Positions 11,877-22,746 of a stretch of 64,000 nucleotides of DNA are shown piece by piece. The stretch is taken from NCBI GenBank assembly GCA_000708835.1, contig DF237075.1, positions 1 through 64,000 on the forward strand, in the 5' to 3' direction. Each line of letters starts with the position of its first letter. The stretch's first letter is position 1. Source of the DNA: Klebsormidium nitens (lineage: Eukaryota > Streptophyta > Klebsormidiophyceae > Klebsormidiales > Klebsormidiaceae). The notes under the pieces are model-generated. The model did not search any database. It was not told the DNA's origin and was given only the letters and a program-made list of their open reading frames with translations. Both the position numbers and the translations under genes were made by a program.

Positions 11877-14800
11877 ATGGGGGACTTAGGTCCCTGGGAT
11901 GTTGCTCGTGGGAGGAGAGCTTACGCCTACGTGCTCTATAGCACCCTTGTCCTTGGCTACTTCGCCTACTGCATTTATATCACTTACAAGGTAAAGCTGC
12001 CCTTGATTGGAGCAAAGCGGACAGGAATGCTGGCTGGAGCTGCTTTCTTGTTGTGAATTGGCAGCTAAAAGTCTTTCTTTAAGCCTACGCATGACGTTGC
12101 AGCTTTTCAACAGCGTCAAAGCGCTATTGAACCAGAGACAAGGACTCGAACAGGAAATGTCAAAGAGCACTCGGATTTTGCCGACAGGAAGCAATTCTAG
12201 CTCAATATCAATACTTAATGCGTGTTGTCGTGACCAAAAGTCCCTTTCAAAAGCTGTAATGCTGCTCTAACACTGACTTTCTGCTTCTTAAAGCCCCATT
12301 TGTATGCGTCAGCAAGAAGTGCTCTAATTCTGGTGAAGCGCCTGCCTACGAGGGCCTACTTTGATGTAGCGTGGAGCGATGAAACAATTTCTCTTCCCTT
12401 TTGCAGGCTTATCATGACCCTAACTCAGTAAGTCTCAGCTATCAAGCTTCGGGCATTTTCTCAGTGCCCCTAGTATCCATCTGCTGGGGGAGTTCGATTC
12501 TAGGGCATACGAAGAATGGCACCTTCGACGCAAGCAACCCAATTGCTGTGCGGTGCGACTCTCCTAACACCACTGCGCTCCGGCTGCAAGACTCGGGCTT
12601 CAGGGATTTCCACCAAGGAGGGGTCCTCTTTGGGGACTCTCGGCAAGTTTCTGCAGAGTTTCAAATAAATCCCAACAGTACATGCAGAATCACTCAAGAC
12701 TTAGCCGGTGAAGCATATTACAAGACTTGTGAGGATATGGGAGACTGTAGCCCGAGTGACCAATGTCTCACCTTCGACACGTCACTAGACTTTGAGGTGG
12801 TCAATCCAGCAAGCACAACTCGCCCCAGTCCAGCGGCAGCAATCTGGATCGAGTACAATGCCAAGGTGAGCCAAGCAGCTACTAGTACTGCCATATGGGG
12901 AACTGTCCAATTCTAAGCAAGAGTCTTTGACGCAGTGTAAGGGCTCTGAAGCAGGGTAAGGAAGAGACATGGTATGTCAATCCCTGCTCGTTCATGCAAT
13001 AATTCCCGTAGCTGGCGACGTGCTTCAGAGTATCTCATCCGATTGAAACCCTTGGCTGCATTGGGCGAGTAAAATCACTCAACACCATTTTGCTCAGGCA
13101 AGTGCTGTTCAGGAGGAATTGATAGGGAAAAGGAAGTACTACGATGCAACCGACAAGCATTAACGCCTTGCTTGGCGAAGAACATCCCGGAAGAGACACC
13201 TAGCGAAGTGGGCCCCTCCTTTAAAAAAATTGGAGCCATTTCACTACGGGTGAATACAAGTCGAGTGTTGAATCTGAGATGTGTTACCCTTCATTTCACT
13301 CCAAAAGGGTCCAGAAAAACTTGCACACCGATGTATCTATGACGAAATGGAGTATCTGACAAAAGCGGGAGTCATTGCAAAGGCAACAAGAAGTACAGTC
13401 TGACGCAGCCGCTTGACACTGTTATGCTTCAGTGGATCCTGAAGCTATACTTTACTTTGCTCTATCATTCTTACCGTGAGCCTCCATTCTTTGACCTGTG
13501 CAGAAGCTTACGCCTCCGGCTGACCCGGACAATCCGTACACTATCAACGCCCTTGGGCTGACGTTTCACTACAGCAAAGAGTCAGAGGCCGTCGGGTCAA
13601 CGACGGTCATGGTTCCGGTCAATGCGTACAACAAGATTACCCTCCTCGTTCAGCAGCAGGAACATGTAAACGGCGACACGGTGAGTTCCAAAAACGAATG
13701 GTGCAGGTCCAAAAAGCCAGCTCCTCACTTCTCGAAGAAATTGGGAGAGGATCCGGAGGGTGACTTCTCCTGCTTTCTCTATCAATTGACGGTAATCCGT
13801 CTTCGCCTTTGCCAAAAACCCGACCATGACCCGGGCGATGGTTCGTAGATACTTTCAGAGGACGGTCATCCGTTACAGCGAGTTGTATGCTCGTTCACGA
13901 TTGCGCCGTTCTTTCTGCAAAGGCTCTATCAGCGCGGGCAATCTGATAAAAACTTGGGTCAGGCGAAACCGTTCACGTTATAAAGGACACATAAGGCGCT
14001 TGCCCACTTCAAACCTCGCCGTCACTGAATGCTTTTATTGTTTTACAGACCATCAGGTTTGAGCCGTCTGTGACATCCTCAGCTCTAGTTGACTTGCGTT
14101 ACAATGGCCTTGGCGACCGTGCGGAGGCCGTTGTTGGTGGGTTCACCAACGACTCGCTGACGTATGTCAAGTTCGACCTTGATCGAAGGTGAGACAGCAA
14201 AAGTGAACGCTTGAGCGCATGCTTACGTTTCCGTCATCTAGCGAATGCGTAACGCACCCACTTGCATAAATACCACAGAATGACTAGTCCCTAGCTGACG
14301 CCCTTCTTGAAGTTCAACGCCCTGTGACGTCTGAATACAATGCCTCGAGACCCCTTATGCAAAGCTTCACCTTATGCAAAGCTTCATCAGTTGGCTGTCT
14401 CAGTGCTCCGCAAGTGAATGCGGAGTCCGCTTTCGTACCACCATAATCTAGAATTGCACCTTCAATATACTCAACGTAAGAAGAAAGTCCACACTGGCTG
14501 CAAGATGGAATCTGTGAAAGTGTCGTCCGGTGACCTCCCCTTCTCCTCAGGTTCAACGACGTCACCAGCACGGCCAGTTTCAGAGCACTCAAGGACCCTG
14601 CGTAACTACTTTCGTCGCCATGTATTCTGGCAGGGGAGTGGAGATCATCGAGGAAACAGCGGCTTTCAGCATCGCCACGCTCGTGTCACAGTATGGTGGT
14701 TTTTGGTCCTACATAGGCCTGATATTCGGGGTCATCTTCGTCGTCAAGGAGACTCAGGAAGCGGACTTAAACGAAATTATTGACAAGGTCCTGAGATTGA

Positions 14801-15036
14801 TCTTTCGCGGGAACCACAACTCGGTGAAGCCTGCCGAGGGACTCAGCAAAACAGTCGCTGTTGCTGCGAGGAAAGTGCTGGTTGGGGCGTTCGTCGAAGG
14901 TCAGGAACTGGTGAACGAGTTAAACGCCCCTAACCAGTTTGCACAGCCACAGAGCGGCTCCAGCAAGTCAACCGGTCCTCGAGCAGAGACGACCCTTGCA
15001 GATATTCGGGCGAACCTGCAAAAGCACCAAGAGTAA
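11877..15036 (+). CDS. Unrecognised two-membrane-segment protein with large extracytoplasmic domain
   Basis: Five exons: 11877-11990, 12407-12865, 13504-13680, 14049-14188 and 14586-15036, giving 446 residues. Residues about 20-36 form a membrane segment just after a short N-terminus. A domain of roughly 300 residues follows with several Cys and N-glycosylation sequons (NGT, NTT, NST). A second segment (GGFWSYIGLIFGVIFVV, about 335-352) is followed by a polar tail of about 95 residues. Two membrane passes with both ends on the same side resemble the topology of ENaC/ASIC or P2X channels, but I find no signature motif of either, so I assign no function. The last acceptor is uncertain: frame requires the AG at 14584-14585, while a better pyrimidine tract precedes the AG at 14549-14550, which would break the frame. 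Confidence 0.72.
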
Positions 15037-16673
15037 GGGATCACAGAGTTTTGAGAAGCGTCTCAATGGCTCCAGGTCCAGCGCTGGAAACGGGCCCCCT
15101 TGATCAAGAGCAGAGACAATCGAGCTCGCTCGTAGAGAGTGGATTGCGAACGCTCTTTACAAGATCAGCGAGCGAGCGTGGATACACGTCTCATTTTACA
15201 ACCAGAATGATCAGGATGCAGACGGGTTTTCTGGTCTTCTACACGGACAGAGCTTAGGGTTAGAAGTCGATACACTGCACCCTGTGCTGGCGAAACAGCC
15301 TATATGGTGGGCAGCCAGAAGCCGGATACATGTATAGTAGATATACCGAAGTGAAACTTAAAACATTCAAAATTGTCGTGCTGGAGTACGGTTCCTGTAT
15401 GACATTCTTGCCTCCAGCTGTCCATTTCACTCTGATAATAGGGTCCACTATATGCTGCTTTACTATTCCAAATGTAGATCCCTTAAGATAAGATCCACGT
15501 ACGATCAAAAGAGACTACAGGGCTCCTTGCTTGAGTTCTCAAGGGTACAAAAAGGTAACCACGCCTTTGAAGCAAGCCGGCCTAGAAAAACTTCTACCAA
15601 GGTCGCCTTAATGGCCGATGACCGTTACTCATGTGACAACTGCACGCAGTCTCGGTCGGTAAAGTCGACTCGAGCATGATGCAGGCGCAGGAAGATATGC
15701 ACAATTTCTCAAAGGATCAGAAATTCCAAAAGATATCGCGCACGGAACAATCTGCAACGTCATCAAACGAATGTTATACCAACTCTCATCTTGCTTTGAC
15801 AACGGTTACTGCAGGCAGTGAGTGATACAGTGAGACGACTTCGAATGAAAAAATTCCGACCAGAGCGTTTCAGGGGCACTGTCGTACTGCATGAAAACGC
15901 ATGCATGCATACGGGCGCGCATCAAGTACTTGATGCGTGTTATAATGTGTTCGAACGCTGCAGTGCAAGTTCCGTTCTTGTCTTACGAGCCCATAATACC
16001 GTAGCGTGGTTGTAAAAAGGTACAGCACACTAAGGATTGAATCGAACTGATCGTTTGCTCCAGGCGACCAGGCCTCCGCTGGGCGTCCCCGCAAAGAGAG
16101 CCTGGGGCTCGGAGCTGGGCCGCCCTCGCGCGGCCGCCTGCGGAGATCTCCGGGCATTCCGTTCAAGTTCCTTCACTCATGGCAACTTGAAGTTGCGCAC
16201 GGCCGCGGCGCCCACCCGGGTACCCATACCATCGCCCGGCGGCCGCGTGACGGCTAGTAGGTGGCCGTCTAACGCGCGCTGAGCGCGCGCTGCCAGCATG
16301 CTATAGAATGGATGAGTGAAAGTTTGCGCATGCACAATTCAACTTCCAAGCGCAGGATTGCTTGGAGCTCCAGAGAGAGGCGTAATGTGGGGGCTCCTTG
16401 GCCCGCAGGACAATGTGGGAAAGAGCGTACTGCAAGCTCCCAACACGGCAGTTGCCCTTGGTGTTGGGCATGTGCTCGTAGTAGAGCGCTCTGAATGAAG
16501 CTGGCATAACTTGTTGCATGTGGTAGGTGGCTAGGGTGTCTGCAGAAGTTTTTATGTTGTTCAGAGGATGGAGCAACCTGCAGTAGGCTTGGCTGAAGTA
16601 TGAGCACCATTGAAAGGCATGTAACTCTGCGGTTCTGGAGGCAAGTTAGGTGGTGAGCCTAGACTTGGACACA
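15037..16673. other. Intergenic region with a GC-rich block
   Basis: No gene is recognised. Bases about 16060-16300 are clearly GC-rich, with several GCGGCCGC-like sites and a near-palindrome GCGCGCTGAGCGCGC at about 16274, some 400 bases before the next start codon. This may be the promoter or CpG-type region of the CRAL-TRIO gene. Confidence 0.4.
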
Positions 16674-19600
16674 ATGGAGCCCCAAAAGCAGCAACAGGGT
16701 GCAGCCGCTCTGACTTCTTCCAGAATTTCATGGTCTGGAATCGCACTGGATACCACCTTCCAGAAGCCCGCCTTGTCAGCTTGGCCCGCAGGAGACTCTC
16801 AAAACGCACTTGAACGATGTGAGCGGCGGCTCGCATCGCTGTCCTCTGCAGCGGCTGGCCTCTGTCCGGAAAAAGCGTGGTCAAAATTGCATTGGGAGAT
16901 TCTGCATTGCAAGACGGGGCGCTTCCAGAGTCCAGCTCTTGCATCTCTGAGCGGTCAATTCTCTTCCCGCCACAGTAACCGGCAGTCACCAGTCAGCCTA
17001 GTCATAAATACATCATCAGAGGGAAGACCAGGTCGTCGCAGGCGCAGCTTAGGCAGCATTGAAACAGATTGGGAGCCAGAAACCCCTCAGTATTCAGCAT
17101 ACGAAACATCAGATGAGCGGATCGAGGAAGCGACAGCTCAGGGCATTGCTGACGGCACTCACGACGGACAGTTTGCATCTGTCGCCCAAGGAGAAAGAGA
17201 AGTTTCAATTGGAGAATCGCCTCTCATAGACTCAAAAAGGGGTCGACTACGTTCCCGACTTGAGCGCCTGGCGGCCACTGTCAAAAACATGGACGTGAAA
17301 AGTGTCGGCCTATTCTTTGGCAAAGTCTTAGCTCTCGCAGTCGTCTACGAAGCAACGAGCATGGGCGGCAAGTCGCACCGCGTGGCCTGGCGGGGCCTGC
17401 AGTGCGCATGCTTGGTGCATGCTTCACCCTGGAAGGTTGGGAGAGTGCCGGGCATCGCTGCAGTTCTGAGGCCGTTCAAGGTAGGTGCTTTCTACACTGT
17501 CTTTGCCGTGCGTAATTTCTGGCCGCTGAAGCTGAGGGTGGCCAGACAGGAGACAGAAAGTAACCAACATCATTCTAGGAGGAGTCATGACCCTTTTCTT
17601 ATCAGTAATTGTATACCTCTGATACGGAATGTCAGCGAGAACATTCATGTTTCAAAAGCTTCTTCCAGTGCAAAGATGTCCACCCAATCCTCAAAAGTGG
17701 CCGTCAGGATGCGTTGTTTCTCTTTAGGTTGGCACACATCTCATACCAGCACGTACCCGCCTTGTGGCGCAATCTCTTTCCTGGTGGCTTAGCGGTTGCT
17801 CAAGATGCACTGATGACCCTTGCACAAGTGCCTTCGATCCTTAAAGTGTTTCGTCATGCTTTGTTGCAGCCATTCACACGACCGATGGTCATGATGAGCA
17901 TCGCAACCCTCTTCTCCGGTGGCGAGGGGCCACCAACTGCTTTGCAGGGCTTACAGAGCGAGGAGTCGGCTCGGATTGCGTGAGAGTCACCTTAGCCCCC
18001 AGTCTCTTTCTTTCTTCCCTCTAGTATTCCCCATGTCGCATCTAGATGAAATAAATGTCTGCATTCACCTCACTGCTGGTGTCAAAGATCCTCTAAGATA
18101 GAGAGGTGGCAATAATCAATTACAAGGATCTTGCTCAGCCTAAGCTTCTCCTGAAACTACTTCACTGCTATGCAGGCACAATGTCCAGACTCATGCGGAG
18201 GGTGACCTGGAACTTCGAGCGCTTGAAGCTCTGAAGGCAGAACTGCAACAGAAGAATATCAACCTTCCCCCAAGGTAGATCATACGACTTCGACTGAGCA
18301 AATGCTGCTTCTTTTTCGGATCCACTATGTGTATGTTTACTTGCTCAAGGCACATAGGAAAAGGCCGCAGCAAAGATAAAGGACTGCTTGTTGCAGGGAA
18401 GCTTCGATAGCAGATATTGAGGATCCGGCACCCTTCAATGGGTTGTTATCTACCTTTTTGGGCTACACGGATGCCACCATTCACCAGACTGTGTTTAGCC
18501 ATGTATGAGCCTATTTGCTCCTTGTTTGCCCCAACTTTTCGGAACCCTGTGTATTTTCCAAAAGGTTCAGTAAAGCCCCCGAAAGAAGGATAATCGACAA
18601 GCTAAGTGCATCGTTATGAAACCGTTTTCTGGGAGCAGTGGCGGTGCCAGCTCCTCATCTGCCGTCTTCTTCCTACCCATCCTAGCAGGAGGATGGCTAA
18701 CACGGCCTGAAAAGATGCTGCCCTTCATTTCCTTAGCCTGCTGTAGCTCACGTGACCATGACATCTGCTCTGGGGAACAGGACACGTTCGTTTACTACTT
18801 CCAGCGCACCAGAAGCAATTGCCGTTTTTTACTCCAGCACACCAGAAGCAATTAGCAAAGTAGTCAAGGGAGACGACGACAGTTTTTCCTATCTTTCAAA
18901 GAGGATCAACGACAGTGAGCTGCGCTACTTTTTGCGATCCAACGCCTACTATCTCCCTGTAAATCAGAGGCTTTTTGTTTTCTCCAGCGCAATTATCAAA
19001 GTTGTGAAAGATGGAACACACTCGATCCTTTCTTCCACAGGATCGACGACAGCGAGCTGCGCTACTTTTTGCGGTCCAACGCCCACTACCTCCCAGTGGT
19101 CATCAAAAAGCTGCAGGACCACCTGCGGTGGCGCCAGTCGCAGGTGTTTCTGACGCAGACGGAGCTCCAAAAGTGGGACCACCTGGTGTTCTGGCACGGC
19201 AACGACGGGGACGGGCGGCCGTGCCTCGTCGTGCGGCTGGGGCAGGCGTACCAGGAGCTTGCGCGGAGCGAGCAGGCGACGTTCGTGAATGTTTTGAGTG
19301 AGGGTTCATTTGAACTTTATGTCCTGTGTTGGAAATGAGTTCTCGGCGGAATTAAGGCACGAAGCGAATTGCAGCGGCGAAGAGGCTGCTTAAATAAACT
19401 GTTCGCGAAGAAGATAGTGTAAGTTGGTGTGCTTGGTTGAGTAGGGAGTCAAGGATGCGGGGGACCCAAAAGCTTTCCCTCGTCCACGCATTGAATATTT
19501 TCACATGAAGTCCCGCAGTTGTCCCTCTCCCGCATCCCTTATTCAATAGAAGATTGGGAGTCGACGCCCAAGATTGTATCACCAAAACTTTCAGCGTGGC

Positions 19601-21262
19601 TTGCGCCATCTTCTTCGCTTCTCGTCCTACAGTCGAAACCGTCTCTATTCATTGGTAAAAATCAGATGCAATCTTTCCTCACCTATTTTGACCTTGAACT
19701 GAGAACGAGGTGCACCAGCGCTTCTTTGAGGCGCCGTCTTGGAGGTGCTCTCTGTATCATCATGCTTCCAGACAGGCCGCTGACAGGGTCTGCCGCTTTG
19801 TACGCGACACCGCTGATGCATGATCTGGTTGTGAGACTTTTGGCTTAAGTTGGACGATGCAATCAGTACGGACAGGACGCTTGCTTGATGGCCCCACCAT
19901 TCGCTGCTGCATGGAGAAGCACGCAGGCAGCAGTCTAGGCCGTATGTTTGCAAAATCCAATCATCCGACCTGGCGAGCTTCAGAATCTTTGTGCAATCGT
20001 TGGCGCCACTTCATCCAACTCTGTCCCAACTGTTTGGTGGGGAACCATTTGCAGAATCTTTCTTTCCCGTGATTGTGGTTCCCATTTCCTGCAGTTTCGC
20101 AGACGGAGCATGGCGCAAGGGAGCTGGTGCACGCGGGCACAGCGGTGGAGGACCTGACGATCATCGTGGACTGCTTCGAGATGCAGCTGCTGTCGCTGCC
20201 CGTCTCGCTCATGAAGGCCGCCGCCGAGACGCTCCAGCGCAACTACCCGCGCAGGCTCGCGCACATGTACCTGCTCAATGTCCCGGGCTTCCTGCGGATA
20301 GTCGCCATGGCCATCCTGTCGGTGAGAAGTTTGGCATGTCCCCTCGCGAGATGTGGGCAAGGCTTCCGTTCCGATTCGTGCAAAGAGTTGGGGGCCGGAA
20401 GTTGGCTTCCTGTGCCGGTTCCGATTGTCAAAAACATTGTCCGACTGATTCCATTTTCAATTGTGACGTCGGTATTGAGAAGCCTTTCACGTTTTCAAAG
20501 CCTCGAAAAGCGAGCTTAACAGCATCCGTTCGTAGGGAGGAACTTGCTCGTCGGGGTTGCAACCGTCCTAGACGGTCTCATGGGACATGTCCAACGCACG
20601 AAAAGACTCGCAACAGCGGTCTGACCTATTTCCTACTTAAATAGTTCTGTCATTCAACTGAACGGGTCTTGTTTGCTGCTGGAAGCACCTGCAGCCGAAT
20701 GCTTTCGCTGTCAGCCTTGCTCCAATACTGCTTCAACCTGTCAAGTTCTTTGTAACTTCTTGCTCAGCATCTATTTAAGTGCCTGCTCTATCTTCAATCC
20801 GCTGGCTAGGTATTGCGGACAGGCGTAGAGGATTTGCGCAACTCCGTGCAGGTATGCGGCCCCATAACCCGGCAAAAGATCCGGGTGCTAGGCGATCATT
20901 TCACGCCCGTTGTCGAGCAGCAGATTGGAGGCCTTCAACGACTGCCACGTGTCCTTGGCGGCCAATGCCAGTGTGCGAAGTGCGACCAAGTGGAGGCAGA
21001 AGTCAGGGCAGCAGCGCAAGCAACACCAAGGCCCCAGCTTAGAGTGCAGGGCCGAGAACCGATTGCGACTCCCGAATCAGTGGGGATGGCGAACTGGGCG
21101 GAAGTGCCTCAGGCAACGGCAGCGGCGTCGCCTGGGGAGTCATGGCGTCAGATTCTTGCAATTATCGGATTGATATTCGTTATGCTAGTTCCGCTCGTCA
21201 TCAAATTGATCACAGCAGACTGGAGGAGTACTCAAGAAGTGGAGACGGAAGTAGTTTCCTGA
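16674..21262 (+). CDS. CRAL-TRIO (Sec14-like) lipid-binding protein with C-terminal membrane anchor
   Basis: Seven exons: 16674-17480, 17669-17979, 18176-18274, 18397-18502, 18988-19297, 20095-20321 and 20852-21262. The phases close to 756 residues. The first 450 residues match nothing I know; they include a basic, Ser-rich leader and moderately hydrophobic helices. Then come the CRAL-TRIO N-terminal helix region (DDSELRYFLRSN, HLRWRQ) and the lipid-binding core (DGRPCLVVRLG, LTIIVDCFEMQ, NYPRRLAHMYLLNVPGFLR, TRQKIRVLG, LGGQCQC). Such domains bind or transfer phosphoinositides and other lipids at membranes. A hydrophobic segment (ILAIIGLIFVMLVPLVIK) about 20 residues before the end suggests a tail anchor. 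The start is the first ATG in frame. Exon 2 is taken to begin after CAG at 17666-17668 because only that keeps phase. Exon 5 lies behind duplicated acceptors. Confidence 0.88.
18801..19125 (+). repeat. Triplicated splice acceptor and partial exon copy before CRAL-TRIO exon 5
   Basis: The acceptor CCAGC(G/A)C(ACC)AGAAGCAATT occurs with its CAG ending at 18804 and 18837, and as CCAGCGCAATTATC with its CAG ending at 18987. The second unit also carries a 60-70 base copy of the exon (ATCAACGACAGTGAGCTGCG at about 18904, matching ATCGACGACAGCGAGCTGCG at 19042). That exon copy is interrupted upstream by TAG in the acceptor frame. Only the third acceptor gives an open frame joined in phase with exon 4. 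This is the same pattern as at Der exon 7. Confidence 0.85.
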
Positions 21263-22746
21263 AAGTTTAAATGCATGTCGCAGCAGTAACGATTGACCGG
21301 CTGAAATTCTGACTAATGCCACATAGATTCTTACATGTGCTTTTGGAGAAGCTAGATAAGAGTTGGTGATGTGCAAACGTGGTTCTGATCAGAATCCATC
21401 GAGAATTGCTTCGAAGTCTATCGGGACCCGATGTCCGGACAGCACATATCATCAGGATTGGCAAGCAAGATTACCCGAATGAATGCTACGCCCTTAAGTA
21501 GTATGCGAGAGCATCGTACGCATTGAGGTTTTTCTGCGCCATTCTCAAGAGGGAGGAAATGTGAAATGCGTCATGTGCATTTATCGTCTACAACTAATTG
21601 ATTTGAGGAAGCGAAAAGAATTCAATTCTGCACACGCAGTCGCACGTACGTATGGTTGAAAAAGTGTATTAAAGCTCGATGATCGCTTCCAGTCGCCCGG
21701 CCATTACTTGACATGTATATCATGGAGCAAGTCGGCCATCAGGCTAGCTCAAAAGTAGCATATGATATTCGATCATAGTACGTTAGGTAATGTTGCAGTG
21801 CATGTGTGCGGCCACTCTGAATCAGTAGCTCCTCTCATGCATCGCAACAGCATGATCATGATCATGCATCCATTTAAGGGTTGAAAAAGATGTGATGTAC
21901 TTGGTTGAAGCTACCGGACGGTCATACCATGCTGCATATGACGATCAGCACCAGGTATTGGAAGCAAATGAATCGTGCAAACCTTGGCCAACCGATTGGA
22001 CTTAATTTGGAACTAATACAGCGCTTAAAAGTAAGTTGCGGAGGGAGTTCCCAGAACTCAATGGTTGATCTGCACCCTCGATGAGGAACTAACCTTGATT
22101 AACGGTGCAGATGGCCGGTACGGAGATGTTGGATTGGTCAAAAGCCGGCCGGCCGGCTCGGGCCTCTACTCGTTTGAGATCGGATGGAAGCCGTCGATAA
22201 GTATGGAAAAGCGCGAACGTGCGTGAGAGTCTGTCAAAAGTGGTTCACATGGTGTTCACGTGGGCAGGACGTATGCTGACGAGGCAAGTGGGTACGTACG
22301 AAAGCTCTGTAATCGATTGGAGACGCGGCTGCCTTCGACAAATGTCGTCGAAATAGGCACCCATCCAATATGGGTGAGTCAGCTTTCGTCGCCGTAAAGT
22401 CAAGGCAAGGCTGAGTCAGCTCTAAAAGCGCGGAAAACGACCACCTCCAAGAGTCGGACTACAAATGCTGCCTTGCAAGATATCGCTTGCTGGTCATCGA
22501 TTAGTCTTACCTACTTGCCGTCGGTCTTACACCGCGTGCATTCTGACAAGAAGGAAGCTTGGCCAAGTTTATCTGATGAGGTGGTGTCTTGAGATATTTC
22601 ATCGAAGGCAGGACGAATATCACAAGGAATCGTCCATTTAATCCTGTATTGAAGCGCACTCAAGTGGTTGAGTACATCAAAGGCGAGAGTATAGTCTGGG
22701 CAGAAGAGGATACCCACAATCAGGAAGCGGAAGGGGTTCACTAAAA
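21263..22746. other. Intergenic region upstream of PGK
   Basis: About 1.5 kb without recognisable coding sequence. It contains a short GATCAT run near 21853 and a GC-rich CCGGCCGGCCGG at about 22145. The PGK promoter should lie in its last part, but I see no clear element. Confidence 0.5.

Noticed and set aside
14335-14352. ENaC/ASIC channel assignment for the two-TM protein (whole gene 11877-15036)
   Set aside because: The topology is similar, but the family's cysteine pattern and the Gly-x-Ser selectivity motif after the second segment are not seen.
16650-16673. Earlier GTG start for the CRAL-TRIO protein
   Set aside because: GTG is not a normal nuclear start codon; the first in-frame ATG is at 16674.
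18903-18965. The first copy of the CRAL-TRIO exon 5 sequence as a real additional exon
   Set aside because: The acceptor before it is lost and its own acceptor frame meets TAG. No phase-consistent join to exons 4 and 5 exists, so I treat it as a decayed duplicate.
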